Below are positions 6,897 to 16,143 of a stretch of 64,000 nt of DNA, piece by piece. The notes below the pieces were generated by a model. It did not search any database. It saw nothing but the letters and a program-made list of their open reading frames with translations, and was not told the origin of the DNA. How positions within the stretch are numbered: the first letter of the stretch is position 1; each line of letters opens with the position of its first letter. The DNA comes from Commensalibacter nepenthis. GTDB lineage: Bacteria > Pseudomonadota > Alphaproteobacteria > Acetobacterales > Acetobacteraceae. The stretch is taken from NCBI RefSeq assembly GCF_029953305.1, contig NZ_JASBAN010000001.1, forward strand, positions 124,001 to 188,000, given 5' to 3'. The position numbers and the translations under genes were made by a program.

Positions 6897-9603
6897 TATT
6901 TTGCTCAATTATCTCGGATGATTCTAATTCTATCAAAGGCATGGGTCTTGCAGGAATAGTAAAAGTAAAACAGCTACCACCATTAACACGTTGTTTAGCT
7001 ATAATAGTTCCTTTATGTGCATTAATAATTGTTTTTGCGATACTTAACCCAAGACCAACTCCTGTATAAGCTGTTTCGATTTTACCACGATTAAATTTTT
7101 TAAAAATAGCTTGTTCATGTCCCTCAGGTAATCCAATCCCTCTATCTAACACTGAAACAATCAATCGATCTTTTTGGTATTCAGCATCAACTTGAACATC
7201 AGGTGCATCTTGACTGTATTTAATCGCATTTTCTATTAAATTATAAAGTACTCGCTCAATTAAAAGAGGATCAAATTCTACCAAAGGAATAGTGGATAAG
7301 CAATTTACTTTAATTTTAATCTGTGGATAGCTTAATGAAATAGTATGTAAAACACTTCCAATAATTTCTTCAATTGCATACCAATCCAGTTTTGCCTTAA
7401 AATGTCCTGTATCAATACGCGCCATATCAAGGACATTACAAACAATATTGTGTATAGAGCGCGAGTTATCATAAATAGCTTGTAAATTTTGTTTTAGCAG
7501 TTCTTTTGATATTGTTTGATGATGAGTCATTAAATTTTCAGATTGTCCCATCAAGCTGGTTAGTGGTGTCCTTAAATCATGAGATATTGTTGATAAAAGG
7601 GTATTTCTTAACTGTTCTGATTCTACTTGGATCAATACTTGCCTTGCTACTTCAGCAAAATGGATGCGCTCTAAGGCAATAGCAATCAGGCTAGTAATAG
7701 TTTCTAATAATTGCTTTTTCTCGGGTATCAATAAGTCATTTAAATGTTTAGGCGCAATTGCTAGAATACCACGAATGCGAACCGGTGCGTTCAGTGGGAC
7801 ATAGCGAAAAGGATGTTTAGGTAATGTATTGGTGGCAAACCCAGCTTCTACTTGATGATCAAAAGCCCATTGTGCAATGGCTATATCAATTCCCTCTGAG
7901 GAGTTATCTTGTAGTTGTTCTTCTGATGTTGGTAAAAGTAAAACAATTTTACCACCAAACTCTTGCATTATAACTTGAATACTTTTTTTAATTACTTGTT
8001 CCGTTTCAAGATATCCTGAAAGAGCCTTAGCAAATTGGAACAAGCTTTGTACACGAGTTTCTCTTGTTTTAGCAATTTTTGCACGGTATTTGAGACTAGC
8101 CATTAATTGACTTGATAAAGACCCGACAAATAGCATAACGGCAAAGGTCACAAGATATTGTAAATCTGTAATGTTTAATGAAAAACGAGGCGCAACAAAA
8201 CAAAAATCAAAAAGCAATACGCTGATGATAGAGGTAAAAATACCCACATTACGACCATAACGTATACTGGCTAATATTACCATAAGTAGAAAAAATAGAA
8301 CAATATTAGCTGGGTCAAGATGCTCAGAGATTGGCCATATAGTGACAGTAAGCAGACACGTCAATCCTGTGGTATAAAAATAAGGACCTAATTTTACCTT
8401 CTCTTTAGATGTTTTCAACCATTGCTCATGAGTTATTTTTTCTTGTTGTGTTTGAGCTATTTTTCCTATTTTTTGTGTCTGTTTTGCTATTTGAATAAAG
8501 TCTAATTCAGGGGCTAGTAATGCAATTCGTTGCATTAAATTTTTTTGCCACCAAAATTCTTTTTTAACTAGATTACAACTCAATAATTTAGATAAATTAT
8601 TTTTGCGGATATAATCAACTAGTGCTTTAGCTGTGTCATTCTCCATAATTACTTGGGTAATAGCCCCCAATGACTCAGCAAATTTCAATTGTGTTAATAT
8701 TGCATTATGATATTGGGTCGATTTTTTTTGCAAATCGGTATTTTCTACAAAGACTGTATGCCATGCACAACCGAGTTGTTGTGCCCAACGTGCAGCTTCT
8801 CGTATGATATTTTCATCACCTAATTCACCTACTATATAAACGAGAATACCTGGTTCTGTTTGCCAAACTTTTTGGATAGATTTTTCTTGACGATAATGAT
8901 GTACATCTGACTTTATGCGGTCAGCCGTACGTCGCAAAGCAATTTCTCGTAAAGAAATTAAGTTACCTCGCCGAAAAAAGTTATTAAAGGCATGGTTTAT
9001 TTGCTCTTTTTGGTATATTTTACCCACTTGTAAACGGTGCAAAATCTCATCGGTCGTGGTGTCAACTAAAATTACCTCATCAGCTGACTCAAAAAATATA
9101 TCAGGAACGGTTTCATGAATAGTCACTTCAGTGATTTGACTAATCACACTATTTAAGCTTTCTAAATGTTGTACATTAAGGGTTGTCCAAACGTTAATTC
9201 CTTGAGACAGTATCTCATCAATATCTTGCCAACGTTTTGGATGCCTTGATCCTTCAAAATTACTATGTGCCAGCTCATCTACAAGCAGTAAATCGGGTTT
9301 AGCTTCTATCGCTTTATTTAAATCAAATTCTTGAAATATTTTTCCTTTATACTGCGTAGTTACACGAGAAAGCAGATCAAAGCCCTGCAATTGCTTTTCA
9401 GTTTCTTTTCGCCCATGGGTCTCAATTAATCCAACTAATACCTTAACGCCATGATGTTGAGCTTCTTTCGCAGCACTTAACATCGCGTAAGTTTTGCCTA
9501 CACCAGCGACAGCACCAAAATAAATACGTAATTTGCCACGTTGTGCTTTTTGCTTTTGCTGGCTAAGTTGTTGCAATAATAAATCGGGATTAGGGCGATC
9601 CAT
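6886..9603 (-). CDS. kdpD: KdpD, potassium-sensing histidine kinase
   Basis: 905 residues, the usual KdpD length. An N-terminal KdpD domain with Walker A GAVAGVGKT (30-38) and VDELAHSN is followed by a USP-like domain, four closely spaced membrane segments (roughly 405-510), a GAF region, a HisKA domain with ISHDLRTP (phospho-His about 675) and an HATPase domain with NLIENAIKYS, DRGIGLP and GVGLGLSIAK. It phosphorylates KdpE. The gene starts on the base that ends kdpC and overlaps kdpE, so C, D and E are probably translationally coupled. Confidence 0.96.
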   Translation of the reverse strand: MDRPNPDLLLQQLSQQKQKAQRGKLRIYFGAVAGVGKTYAMLSAAKEAQHHGVKVLVGLIETHGRKETEKQLQGFDLLSRVTTQYKGKIFQEFDLNKAIEAKPDLLLVDELAHSNFEGSRHPKRWQDIDEILSQGINVWTTLNVQHLESLNSVISQITEVTIHETVPDIFFESADEVILVDTTTDEILHRLQVGKIYQKEQINHAFNNFFRRGNLISLREIALRRTADRIKSDVHHYRQEKSIQKVWQTEPGILVYIVGELGDENIIREAARWAQQLGCAWHTVFVENTDLQKKSTQYHNAILTQLKFAESLGAITQVIMENDTAKALVDYIRKNNLSKLLSCNLVKKEFWWQKNLMQRIALLAPELDFIQIAKQTQKIGKIAQTQQEKITHEQWLKTSKEKVKLGPYFYTTGLTCLLTVTIWPISEHLDPANIVLFFLLMVILASIRYGRNVGIFTSIISVLLFDFCFVAPRFSLNITDLQYLVTFAVMLFVGSLSSQLMASLKYRAKIAKTRETRVQSLFQFAKALSGYLETEQVIKKSIQVIMQEFGGKIVLLLPTSEEQLQDNSSEGIDIAIAQWAFDHQVEAGFATNTLPKHPFRYVPLNAPVRIRGILAIAPKHLNDLLIPEKKQLLETITSLIAIALERIHFAEVARQVLIQVESEQLRNTLLSTISHDLRTPLTSLMGQSENLMTHHQTISKELLKQNLQAIYDNSRSIHNIVCNVLDMARIDTGHFKAKLDWYAIEEIIGSVLHTISLSYPQIKIKVNCLSTIPLVEFDPLLIERVLYNLIENAIKYSQDAPDVQVDAEYQKDRLIVSVLDRGIGLPEGHEQAIFKKFNRGKIETAYTGVGLGLSIAKTIINAHKGTIIAKQRVNGGSCFTFTIPARPMPLIELESSEIIEQNNGK

Positions 9604-10190
9604 TAAAGGGTTCCCTTTGTTTGTGCAAACGTATCCAAAGCTAAATTAAGTTGTAAAACATTAATCACAGGCTCACCTATCACACCAAATAATGGTATTT
9701 GTTTATACTTATTTATCATTGCTTTTACTTGCTCACCAGATAATCCTCTGGCTTTAGCAACTCGAGGCACTTGGTAAAGTGCACCAGCAATACTGATGTG
9801 AGGGTCAAGACCACTACTTGAGTGGGTTACCAAATCAATAGGTACATGAGGGTTATGTTGTGGGTCAGCTTTTATTAAACGATCAGCATAACCTTGCGCA
9901 GAAGTAATAAGCGCTGGATTAGACGGAGCAATATTCGCACTGCCAGAAGCCATCGCATTATATGGATATTCAGATGTTGCTGAAGGTCTGCCCCAAAAAT
10001 ACTGAGGCTTTGTAAAAGACTGACCAATCAAACGAGCCCCAATCGTTACATTCCTTTTTTCCATTAAACTGCCATTAGCCTGTAAAGGGAACAATAACTG
10101 TCCAATTCCTGTTATTGCGAAGGGATACACTATTCCTGTTATTAAGGACAAAAGAATAAATAAACTCAGCGCAGGACGTAATATTTTCAT
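9603..10190 (-). CDS. kdpC: KdpC, accessory subunit of the K+-transporting ATPase
   Basis: 195 residues with a single N-terminal membrane segment (LSLFILLSLITGIVYPFAITG) and the conserved KdpC regions GSLMEKRN, IGQSFTKPQYFWGRPSAT, PYNAMASGSAN and DPHISIAGALYQVPRVAKARG. In the KdpFABC complex KdpC stabilises the KdpA/KdpB assembly and raises ATP affinity at KdpB. It sits 12 bases after kdpB and touches kdpD. Confidence 0.96.
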   Translation of the reverse strand: MKILRPALSLFILLSLITGIVYPFAITGIGQLLFPLQANGSLMEKRNVTIGARLIGQSFTKPQYFWGRPSATSEYPYNAMASGSANIAPSNPALITSAQGYADRLIKADPQHNPHVPIDLVTHSSSGLDPHISIAGALYQVPRVAKARGLSGEQVKAMINKYKQIPLFGVIGEPVINVLQLNLALDTFAQTKGTL

Positions 10191-10202
10191 TTTCTTTTCT
10201 AC

Positions 10203-12281
10203 CTATAATATAGCTAAACACATATCTATTAATTTGATGCAGATAAAAGGCACCGCAATACCACCTATGCCATAAAGCAGAATATTTCGACGCAATAAAT
10301 TAATAGCACTCGCTACACGATAACGCACCCCTTTTAAGGCCAAGGGAATCAACACAATAATAATCAATGCATTAAAAATCGTAGCCGATAAAATGGCTGA
10401 CTCAGGGCTACGTAATTGCATAATATTCAATACACCTAATGCAGGAAAAACACTGGAAAAAGCCGCAGGAATTACAGCAAAATATTTGGCAATATCATTA
10501 GAGATTGAAAAAGTAGTTAATGCTCCACGTGTCATTAACAGTTGCTTACCTGTTTTAACAATATCAATCAGCTTGGTAGGATCTGAATCTAAATCAACCA
10601 TATTACTGGCTTCTTTCGCAGCTTGTGTTCCCGAGTTCATTGCGACAGCGACATCAGCTTGAGCCATTGCAGGAGCATCGTTAGTGCCATCACCAGTCAT
10701 GGCAACTAATAGTCCTTGTTGTTGATATTTGCGAATAAGGGCTAATTTATTTTCAGGGGTTGCATCAGCTAAGTAATCATCAACGCCCGCCTCTGAAGCA
10801 ATCGCAGCTGCTGTTAGGGCATTATCACCAGTTATCATAATGGTTTTAATCCCCATAGAGCGTAATTCGTTAAAACGCTCTCTGATATTAGGTTTAACAA
10901 TATCCCTTAGAGCAATACAACCAATAACTTGATTATCTAGCGCCACAACGAGTGGCGTAGCACCCTCAGTTGCTATTTTATTGACTTGCTGAGTAATGGC
11001 TTGTGGGAATTTACTTCCCTGCTCTTCAACAAATACTTTAACTGCATTCGCAGCACCTTTACGGAGTGAGTTAACGCCTTTTTCTGTTGTAATATCAACA
11101 CCACTCATGCGTGTTTGTGCAGTAAAAGCAATGGGGGTGTAATTATCTTGTTCATTCTGAATGGACGTAGTATCCACATGATGTCGTTTTAAAAGCTCTA
11201 TCGCTAATGAAACAATACTACGACCCTCTGGTGTTTCATCTGCCAATGAAGATAATAAAGCTTGTTGTGCAATATCGGTTAATTGATAGTTAGGTGCAGG
11301 ATAAAAATCAGAAGCTTGTCGATTACCAAAAGTGATAGTCCCTGTTTTATCAAGTAATAAAACATCAATATTTCCCGCTGACTCTACAGCACGACCCGAG
11401 GTAGCAATCACATTTTTTTTCATCATGCGACTCATGCCTGCCACACCAACGGCGGATAATAATCCACCAATAGTTGTGGGAATTAAACAAACTAACAAAG
11501 CAATAAGTGCGGTTAATGTAATCGTATTACTAGCCTTAGCATAATTAACCGAAAAAACAGTAAATGGGTATAATACCATAATAACGAGCAAGAAAATTAT
11601 CGTTAACGTTACAAGCAATATAGTCAGTGCTATTTCATTTGGGGTTTTTTGGCGTTTTGCACTTTCAACCATATTGATCATTTTATCTAAAAATGACTCA
11701 CCTGGATTAGCCATCACTTTAATAATCAAATAGTCAGAAATAACACTTGTCCCACCTGTTACAGAGCAGAAATCCCCGCCAGACTCACGTATTACAGGAG
11801 CTGACTCACCTGTAATAGCGGATTCGTCAACAGAAGCGACCCCCTCAATGACTTCACCATCAGCTGGAATAATTTCGCCCGCATTGACAAGAATAATATC
11901 ACCTTGTTTAAGATCGCTTGATATAATAGTTTCCCGACTAGCTTTTAAATGAGGTTCAGACAAACGAGTTGCTTTAGTTGTTTGCTTTAAACCTTTTAAT
12001 GTATCTGCTTGCGCTTTACTTTGTCCTTCAGCAATAGCTTCAGCAAAATTAGCAAAAAGCAATGTAAACCATAAACATAAAGTAATGCTGATAATAAAGG
12101 ATGTTTGTGCTGTGTTTGTTATGATTGCATGAACACTAAGTACAACGCTAAAAATAGAACAAATATAAACAATAAACATAACAGGGTTATGCAGTTGTAA
12201 TAACGGATTTAATTTTAAAAAAGTATCTTTCAACGCTAATTTAAGCGATTGTCTACTTAATAACTTATTTGCTTTTAACAT
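10203..12281 (-). CDS. kdpB: KdpB, P-type ATPase subunit of the K+ pump
   Basis: 692 residues. It carries the P-type actuator motif TGESAP, the phosphorylation motif DKTGTIT (Asp about 311), the nucleotide-domain run KGAANAVK, the hinge [20 protein letters not shown] and about seven membrane segments. KdpB hydrolyses ATP to drive K+ uptake through KdpA against steep gradients. All family hallmarks are intact, so the pump should be functional. Confidence 0.97.
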   Translation of the reverse strand: MLKANKLLSRQSLKLALKDTFLKLNPLLQLHNPVMFIVYICSIFSVVLSVHAIITNTAQTSFIISITLCLWFTLLFANFAEAIAEGQSKAQADTLKGLKQTTKATRLSEPHLKASRETIISSDLKQGDIILVNAGEIIPADGEVIEGVASVDESAITGESAPVIRESGGDFCSVTGGTSVISDYLIIKVMANPGESFLDKMINMVESAKRQKTPNEIALTILLVTLTIIFLLVIMVLYPFTVFSVNYAKASNTITLTALIALLVCLIPTTIGGLLSAVGVAGMSRMMKKNVIATSGRAVESAGNIDVLLLDKTGTITFGNRQASDFYPAPNYQLTDIAQQALLSSLADETPEGRSIVSLAIELLKRHHVDTTSIQNEQDNYTPIAFTAQTRMSGVDITTEKGVNSLRKGAANAVKVFVEEQGSKFPQAITQQVNKIATEGATPLVVALDNQVIGCIALRDIVKPNIRERFNELRSMGIKTIMITGDNALTAAAIASEAGVDDYLADATPENKLALIRKYQQQGLLVAMTGDGTNDAPAMAQADVAVAMNSGTQAAKEASNMVDLDSDPTKLIDIVKTGKQLLMTRGALTTFSISNDIAKYFAVIPAAFSSVFPALGVLNIMQLRSPESAILSATIFNALIIIVLIPLALKGVRYRVASAINLLRRNILLYGIGGIAVPFICIKLIDMCLAIL

Positions 12282-12295
12282 AATGAATTACCTAT

Positions 12296-14011
12296 CTACT
12301 TTGCCATAAGTTGTACATGTTCAACGATAGGACCTAATACCAACGTAGGAACGTAAGTAAGAGCCCCTATAATCAGTACGATACAAATGAGTAATCCTAT
12401 AAATAATGGAGAATGAGTAGGGAGCATGTTATCATTAAAAGGAATACGCTTTTTCATTGCGAAAGCACCTGCAATAGCTAACATAGGAATAATAACACCA
12501 AAACGGCCTGCAAACATTGCCAACGCTAATAAATAATTATAAAATTGACTATTAGCAGATAAACCCGCAAATGCACTTCCATTATTATTAACTGCAGAGC
12601 TAAAAGCATATAATATTTGTGAAAAACCATGTGTTCCAGGATTAGAAATACCTGCAATACCTTGAGGAACAATCGTACTTATTGCTGTAAATATGAGTAT
12701 AATAAAAGAGCTTACTAACATTGCTAATGCAATCAGCTTCATTTCTTTTGGTTCAATTTTCTTACCTAAATATTCTGGTGAACGACCAATCATTAACCCT
12801 GCAATAAACACAGTCAGAATAATAAAAATCAACATGCCGTAGAGACCAGATCCAACACCACCAAATACAACTTCACCTAATTGCATTAACAACATTGTCA
12901 CACCGCCACTTAATGGCATCAATGAATCATGCATATTATTAACTGCACCACAAGATGCTGCTGTTGTTACAGCTGAAAATAGTGCCGAACCAGAAATACC
13001 AAAACGTAATTCTTTGCCTTCTATATTACTACCTGTTTGTAAGGTTGATGTTGTAGTATCGAACGATGTGCTTTGCCAAGCAGGATTTACTTGCTGCTCT
13101 AACACCAACAGACTGCTTGCAAAAATGATAAATAAAATAATCATAGCTACATAAATTGCTAACCCTTGTTTTTTGTCCCCCACAAGATGGCCAAATGCGA
13201 TACATAATGCGGCAGGGATTAAGAAAATGCATAGCATTTGAATAAAATTAGTTAATATATTTGGGTTGGAAAAAGGGTGTGAAGAATTGGCATTAAAAAA
13301 CCCACCACCATTAGTGCCAATCAATTTAATTGCCTCTTGTGAAGCATTAGGTCCCATAGCAATCACTTGCTTACCGCCCTCAAGCGTATTGATCTCTAAA
13401 GGTGGTAAAAAATTCTGAATTACCCCTTGGCTTATAAAAATAAGACTAACAATAATTGATAAAGGTAGTAATACATAAAAGACAATACGCGTAATATCTA
13501 TCCAAAAATTACCTAGTTTATGGGCTGTTTGGCTGTAACTACTAATCCCTCTAATTACAGCAAAAACTACAGCAATCCCAGTTGCAGCAGATAAAAAATT
13601 CTGAACAGTTAACCCAAGCATTTGAACAAGGTAACTAACCCCTGTTTCTCCACTATATGCTTGCCAGTTTGTATTTGTTACAAAACTAACTGCTGTATTA
13701 ACGGACAAATCCAAATTAGGTGCAATAGCTTGATTTTGATTAAAAAATAAATAAGGTTGTAGTAATTGTAAAAAAACTAATATCACAATGCCTAATACGT
13801 TAAATAAAACAACACTGAACGCATACTGTTTCCAGTTCATTTCTTGATTGTTAATCCCTGAAATTTTATAAATAAAATTCTCAAAACAACTAAGAACCTT
13901 AATTTTATTTCTAGATACAGCTATATAAGCTAGATATCGCCCTAATGGAAAAGCCAATAATGTTAAAGTGGTTAATAATAATAAAATTAAAATAATTGAT
14001 TGTATTGTCAT
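12296..14011 (-). CDS. kdpA: KdpA, potassium-binding channel-like subunit
   Basis: 571 residues with about ten membrane segments. The four selectivity-filter-like loops of the SKT superfamily are recognisable, including TNTNWQAYSGE, IGTNGGGFFNANSSHPF, CGAVNNMHDSL and VNNNGSAF. KdpA carries K+ into the intersubunit tunnel leading to KdpB. The start codon directly follows the kdpF stop (TAAATG). Confidence 0.97.
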   Translation of the reverse strand: MTIQSIILILLLLTTLTLLAFPLGRYLAYIAVSRNKIKVLSCFENFIYKISGINNQEMNWKQYAFSVVLFNVLGIVILVFLQLLQPYLFFNQNQAIAPNLDLSVNTAVSFVTNTNWQAYSGETGVSYLVQMLGLTVQNFLSAATGIAVVFAVIRGISSYSQTAHKLGNFWIDITRIVFYVLLPLSIIVSLIFISQGVIQNFLPPLEINTLEGGKQVIAMGPNASQEAIKLIGTNGGGFFNANSSHPFSNPNILTNFIQMLCIFLIPAALCIAFGHLVGDKKQGLAIYVAMIILFIIFASSLLVLEQQVNPAWQSTSFDTTTSTLQTGSNIEGKELRFGISGSALFSAVTTAASCGAVNNMHDSLMPLSGGVTMLLMQLGEVVFGGVGSGLYGMLIFIILTVFIAGLMIGRSPEYLGKKIEPKEMKLIALAMLVSSFIILIFTAISTIVPQGIAGISNPGTHGFSQILYAFSSAVNNNGSAFAGLSANSQFYNYLLALAMFAGRFGVIIPMLAIAGAFAMKKRIPFNDNMLPTHSPLFIGLLICIVLIIGALTYVPTLVLGPIVEHVQLMAK

Positions 14012-14101
14012 TTAAAAATCCTCCGCACTATAGAGAACATAAATTAAATAACCCAGTAAGCTAATTGCTAATAGCAACGCTACGCTTAATAAAATTGACA
14101 T
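14012..14101 (-). CDS. kdpF: KdpF, small stabilising subunit of the Kdp pump
   Basis: A 29-codon gene. The protein is one membrane helix: MSILLSVALLLAISLLGYLI followed by YVLYSAEDF, closely resembling KdpF in length, hydrophobicity and the terminal Y-x2-L-x-x-(A/P)E-x-F pattern. Its stop abuts the kdpA start with no gap. KdpF acts as a lipid-like stabiliser of the KdpABC complex. This is the first gene of the operon, and the operator-like sites lie just upstream. Confidence 0.93.
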   Translation of the reverse strand: MSILLSVALLLAISLLGYLIYVLYSAEDF

Positions 14102-14108
14102 GCAAAAA

Positions 14109-14135
14109 GACTCACTAAAATATTTTTACTGAGTC
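14109..14135. promoter_or_regulatory. 27-bp palindrome just upstream of kdpF
   Basis: Arms GACTCAcTAAAA and TTTTTAcTGAGTC match at all but one pair and lie 7 bases before the kdpF ATG on the transcribed strand. As DNA it could be an operator for a dimeric regulator. As RNA the hairpin would sit over the kdpF ribosome-binding region, where no clear Shine-Dalgarno is visible, and could control translation. The function is inferred only from position and symmetry. Confidence 0.4.
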
Positions 14136-14178
14136 AACAGTAAAGAAATTTATATAAAAAAAATGTAAAAATAACTAT

Positions 14179-14203
14179 GCAAAATATAAAAAAAGTATAA
14201 AAA
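14179..14203 (-). promoter_or_regulatory. KdpE-box-like site upstream of kdpF
   Basis: Read toward kdpF the sequence is TTTTTATACTTTTTTTATA followed by TTTTGC. This closely resembles what I recall of the KdpE site in the E. coli kdpF promoter (TTTATAC followed by a run of T and ACA). It lies about 80 bases upstream of the kdpF start. The comparison is from memory, and the region is AT-rich, so chance similarity must be allowed for, but the TATAC plus T7 arrangement is specific. The rest of 14136-14282 is AT-rich with no gene. Confidence 0.55.
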
Positions 14204-14282
14204 GTAACTTTACATTCATAGTATAATAAATTCTTTAAAATATTCTCATCAAAGTTAATCTTTTATAAGGAATACCTACAGA

Positions 14283-14301
14283 GGTCTTGTTGCAAATAAT
14301 G
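14283..14301. repeat. Isolated IS6-type terminus
   Basis: GGTCTTGTTGCAAATAATG resembles the IS6-type end at 14346 (GTCTTGTCGCAAATATTG). The 44 bases between them carry nothing recognisable. It faces a diverged inverse terminus at 16144-16159 (TTTGCGACACGACC), so these may be outer ends of an older IS6-like insertion now holding younger elements. Confidence 0.45.
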
Positions 14302-14397
14302 TTTTGAACTTAAAAGTTGTAAAATACCCTTTTGCGCAATTAGCAGTCTTGTCGCAAATATTGAATGGTGCTGTGATTAGCCATAAAGCTAGCTAAT

Positions 14398-15108
14398 TTA
14401 GACGGGTATATTATTATTTAGACCGAATATGCTTTGAATGAGTTTTATTTGTTCGTTGATTGTCCATTTTCCTTTAAAACCCAGTCCTTTTTTAATCCAG
14501 AGAATGGCCTCATATCCTTTGAGTGTTTTTCTTGCTGTATGAAAAGATTGAAAACAGCCATTTCTTGGTATACCCCTCTTTAACCTGAAATGATCATTTT
14601 CTATTCCCTGTTGTAAGGATTTTTTTGTTTCATGAACGCAGTGATTGGGAAGGATATACTCATTCTTCATGGTCTGTATGGTTTTTGGAAACGGTAATGC
14701 TTTATCTGTTCCAATATGAGTGGGTGCAAATAGACCATCTTTTTTAAACGCCTTTCTAAAGAAACGTTGTGCTGCTTTGATATTTCTTTTAGCTGTTAAT
14801 AAGAAATCAATAGCAGTTCCATTCTTATCAATGGCTCTATATAGATACTTCCACTGACCTTTTACTTTGATATAGGTTTCATCAATCCTCACCTCACCAC
14901 AATGAGGTTTTCTATAGCTTCTCAAACGTTTTTCTAATAGAGGAGCATAGCGTAATACCCAACGGTTTAACGTGCTATGATCTACATTTATCCCACGTTC
15001 TAAAAACAATTCCTCAATGTCTCGATAGCTAAGACAATAGCGTAAATACCAGTTTACCGCTTGTATAATCATCAATCCATTAAAATGACGACCTTGGTCT
15101 TGTCGCAA
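14398..15108 (-). CDS. IS6-family transposase
   Basis: 236 residues. It begins with the family's GRHFNGLMIIQAVNWYLRY segment and HTH (LSYRDIEELFLERGINVDHSTLNRWVLRYAP), then the DDE domain with VRIDETYIKVKGQWKYLYRA, HIGTDKALPF and QGIENDHFRLKRG. The catalytic D, D and E are all present. The only available start is a TTG that overlaps the terminal repeat (TTGCGACAAGACC), so a few native N-terminal residues may have been lost to the adjoining 151-bp module. Activity is therefore uncertain. The last codons are repeated in the remnant near 6100. Confidence 0.88.
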   Translation of the reverse strand: MRQDQGRHFNGLMIIQAVNWYLRYCLSYRDIEELFLERGINVDHSTLNRWVLRYAPLLEKRLRSYRKPHCGEVRIDETYIKVKGQWKYLYRAIDKNGTAIDFLLTAKRNIKAAQRFFRKAFKKDGLFAPTHIGTDKALPFPKTIQTMKNEYILPNHCVHETKKSLQQGIENDHFRLKRGIPRNGCFQSFHTARKTLKGYEAILWIKKGLGFKGKWTINEQIKLIQSIFGLNNNIPV

Positions 15109-15246
15109 AGTTTTTAGTTTAGTGGTTTTTAATATTATTTCTGCAAAATAGAATTTTTTAATTTATTGAATTATATAGATATTGTATAATAACTAATACT
15201 AGTAAAAACTTAAAATTTTATAAAATTTAAACTTTGCGACAAAACC
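15096..15246. repeat. 151-bp inverted-repeat-bounded module, copy B
   Basis: Same length as, and nearly identical to, copy A at 5835-5985, but in reverse orientation (GGTCTTGTCGCAAAG to CTTTGCGACAAAACC). It contains no gene; the one open frame through it into the transposase lacks ATG, GTG or TTG before the terminal-repeat TTG. It may supply a promoter to the transposase. Its outer edge coincides exactly with the left edge of IS481 copy 2. Confidence 0.7.
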
Positions 15247-16117
15247 GTAGGAATTGATCGCGTTATTTACAGTGATATGGAATATTACTGTAAATAACAT
15301 GCATAGAAAAACGAAGCTTACACTGTATCATCGAGAAGAGATATGGCGATTACATCATCAAGAGAAAGTCACGGTAACGGATCTGGCTAAGCGTTTTATG
15401 GTCAGCAGACCTACGATTTATGTTGTATTAAGGCGTGCTCGGTTGCAATTATTTGTGCCGATGTCCAGCACAAATGAGCGTTATAAAGTGATCAAATATG
15501 GCATTAAACGCCTTGCTAAGATTGAAAAAACACTTGAGGACAAGCTCAGACGGCAAGCCAAAAAATATAACAAATCTTATCCTGGGGAGATGGTGCATGT
15601 CGATACAAAACGGCTTCCTTTGTTGAAAAATGAGACTAAACAGCAAACTCGGGAGTATCTTTTTGTAGGTATTGATGATTTTTCTCGAGAACTCTATGCA
15701 GGGATTTACAACGATAAATCTCAGTTTAGTGCAGCTCAGTTCCTACAAGACGATGTGCTGGTTCAATGCCCTTATATGATCGAATGTGTTTACTCTGACA
15801 ATGGCAGAGAATACCAAGGAACGCTTGAACATCTGTTTGTTAAATCTTGTTATACCAATCGGATTAACCAGAAATTTACCAAGCCGGCTTGCCCTCAAAC
15901 CAATGGCAAAGCAGAGCGCGTCATTCGCACACTCATGGAAATGTGGCATGAGCGTGAATTGTTCGTCAATGCTCAAGATCGAAAGTTAAAGTTGAAACGT
16001 TTTATTAATTATTATAACACTGTTAAACCCCATAAAGGCATTCAAGGAAAAACACCCTATGAGGTCTTAGATGGTTATTTTAAACAAAATCTGTAAACAA
16101 CGCGACCAATTCTTACA
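15246..16117 (+). mobile_element. IS481-family insertion sequence, copy 2
   Basis: 872 bp if the first base is counted at 15246, where the expected terminal T is a C shared with the IS6-type module (ACAAAACC-GTAGGAATTG). The right end finishes GCGACCAATTCTTACA at 16117. The terminal repeats show a few mismatches relative to copy 1 (GTTATTTACAG on the left; GCGACCAATT on the right). No target repeat is visible, because the left side abuts the IS6 element. Confidence 0.88.
15299..16096 (+). CDS. IS481-family transposase
   Basis: Full-length transposase of copy 2 (265 residues from MHRKTKL), with an intact HTH and DDE core. It differs from copy 1 at a handful of residues (for example VTVTDLAKRF, KYNKSYPGEMVHVDTKR) and is almost identical to copy 4, so copies 2 and 4 form a subgroup distinct from copies 1 and 3. 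Here the ATG present 6 bases upstream in copy 1 is changed, which supports MHRKTKL as the common start. Confidence 0.92.
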   Translation: MHRKTKLTLYHREEIWRLHHQEKVTVTDLAKRFMVSRPTIYVVLRRARLQLFVPMSSTNERYKVIKYGIKRLAKIEKTLEDKLRRQAKKYNKSYPGEMVHVDTKRLPLLKNETKQQTREYLFVGIDDFSRELYAGIYNDKSQFSAAQFLQDDVLVQCPYMIECVYSDNGREYQGTLEHLFVKSCYTNRINQKFTKPACPQTNGKAERVIRTLMEMWHERELFVNAQDRKLKLKRFINYYNTVKPHKGIQGKTPYEVLDGYFKQNL

Positions 16118-16143
16118 TTTAACAGGTTAAACTCAATAAAATC

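Larger units (their letters stand above)
14346..15246 (-). mobile_element. IS6-family element with transposase and attached 151-bp module
   Basis: The right terminus GTCTTGTCGCAAATATTG is at 14346. The transposase lies on the minus strand, and its 5' end meets an internal GGTCTTGTCGCAAAG terminus at 15096. From there a 151-bp module runs to AAACTTTGCGACAAAACC at 15246. Depending on whether the module is native, the element is about 765 or 901 bp; both sizes are possible for the family. No 8-bp target repeat is visible, and the outer side is occupied by IS481 copy 2. Confidence 0.75.
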
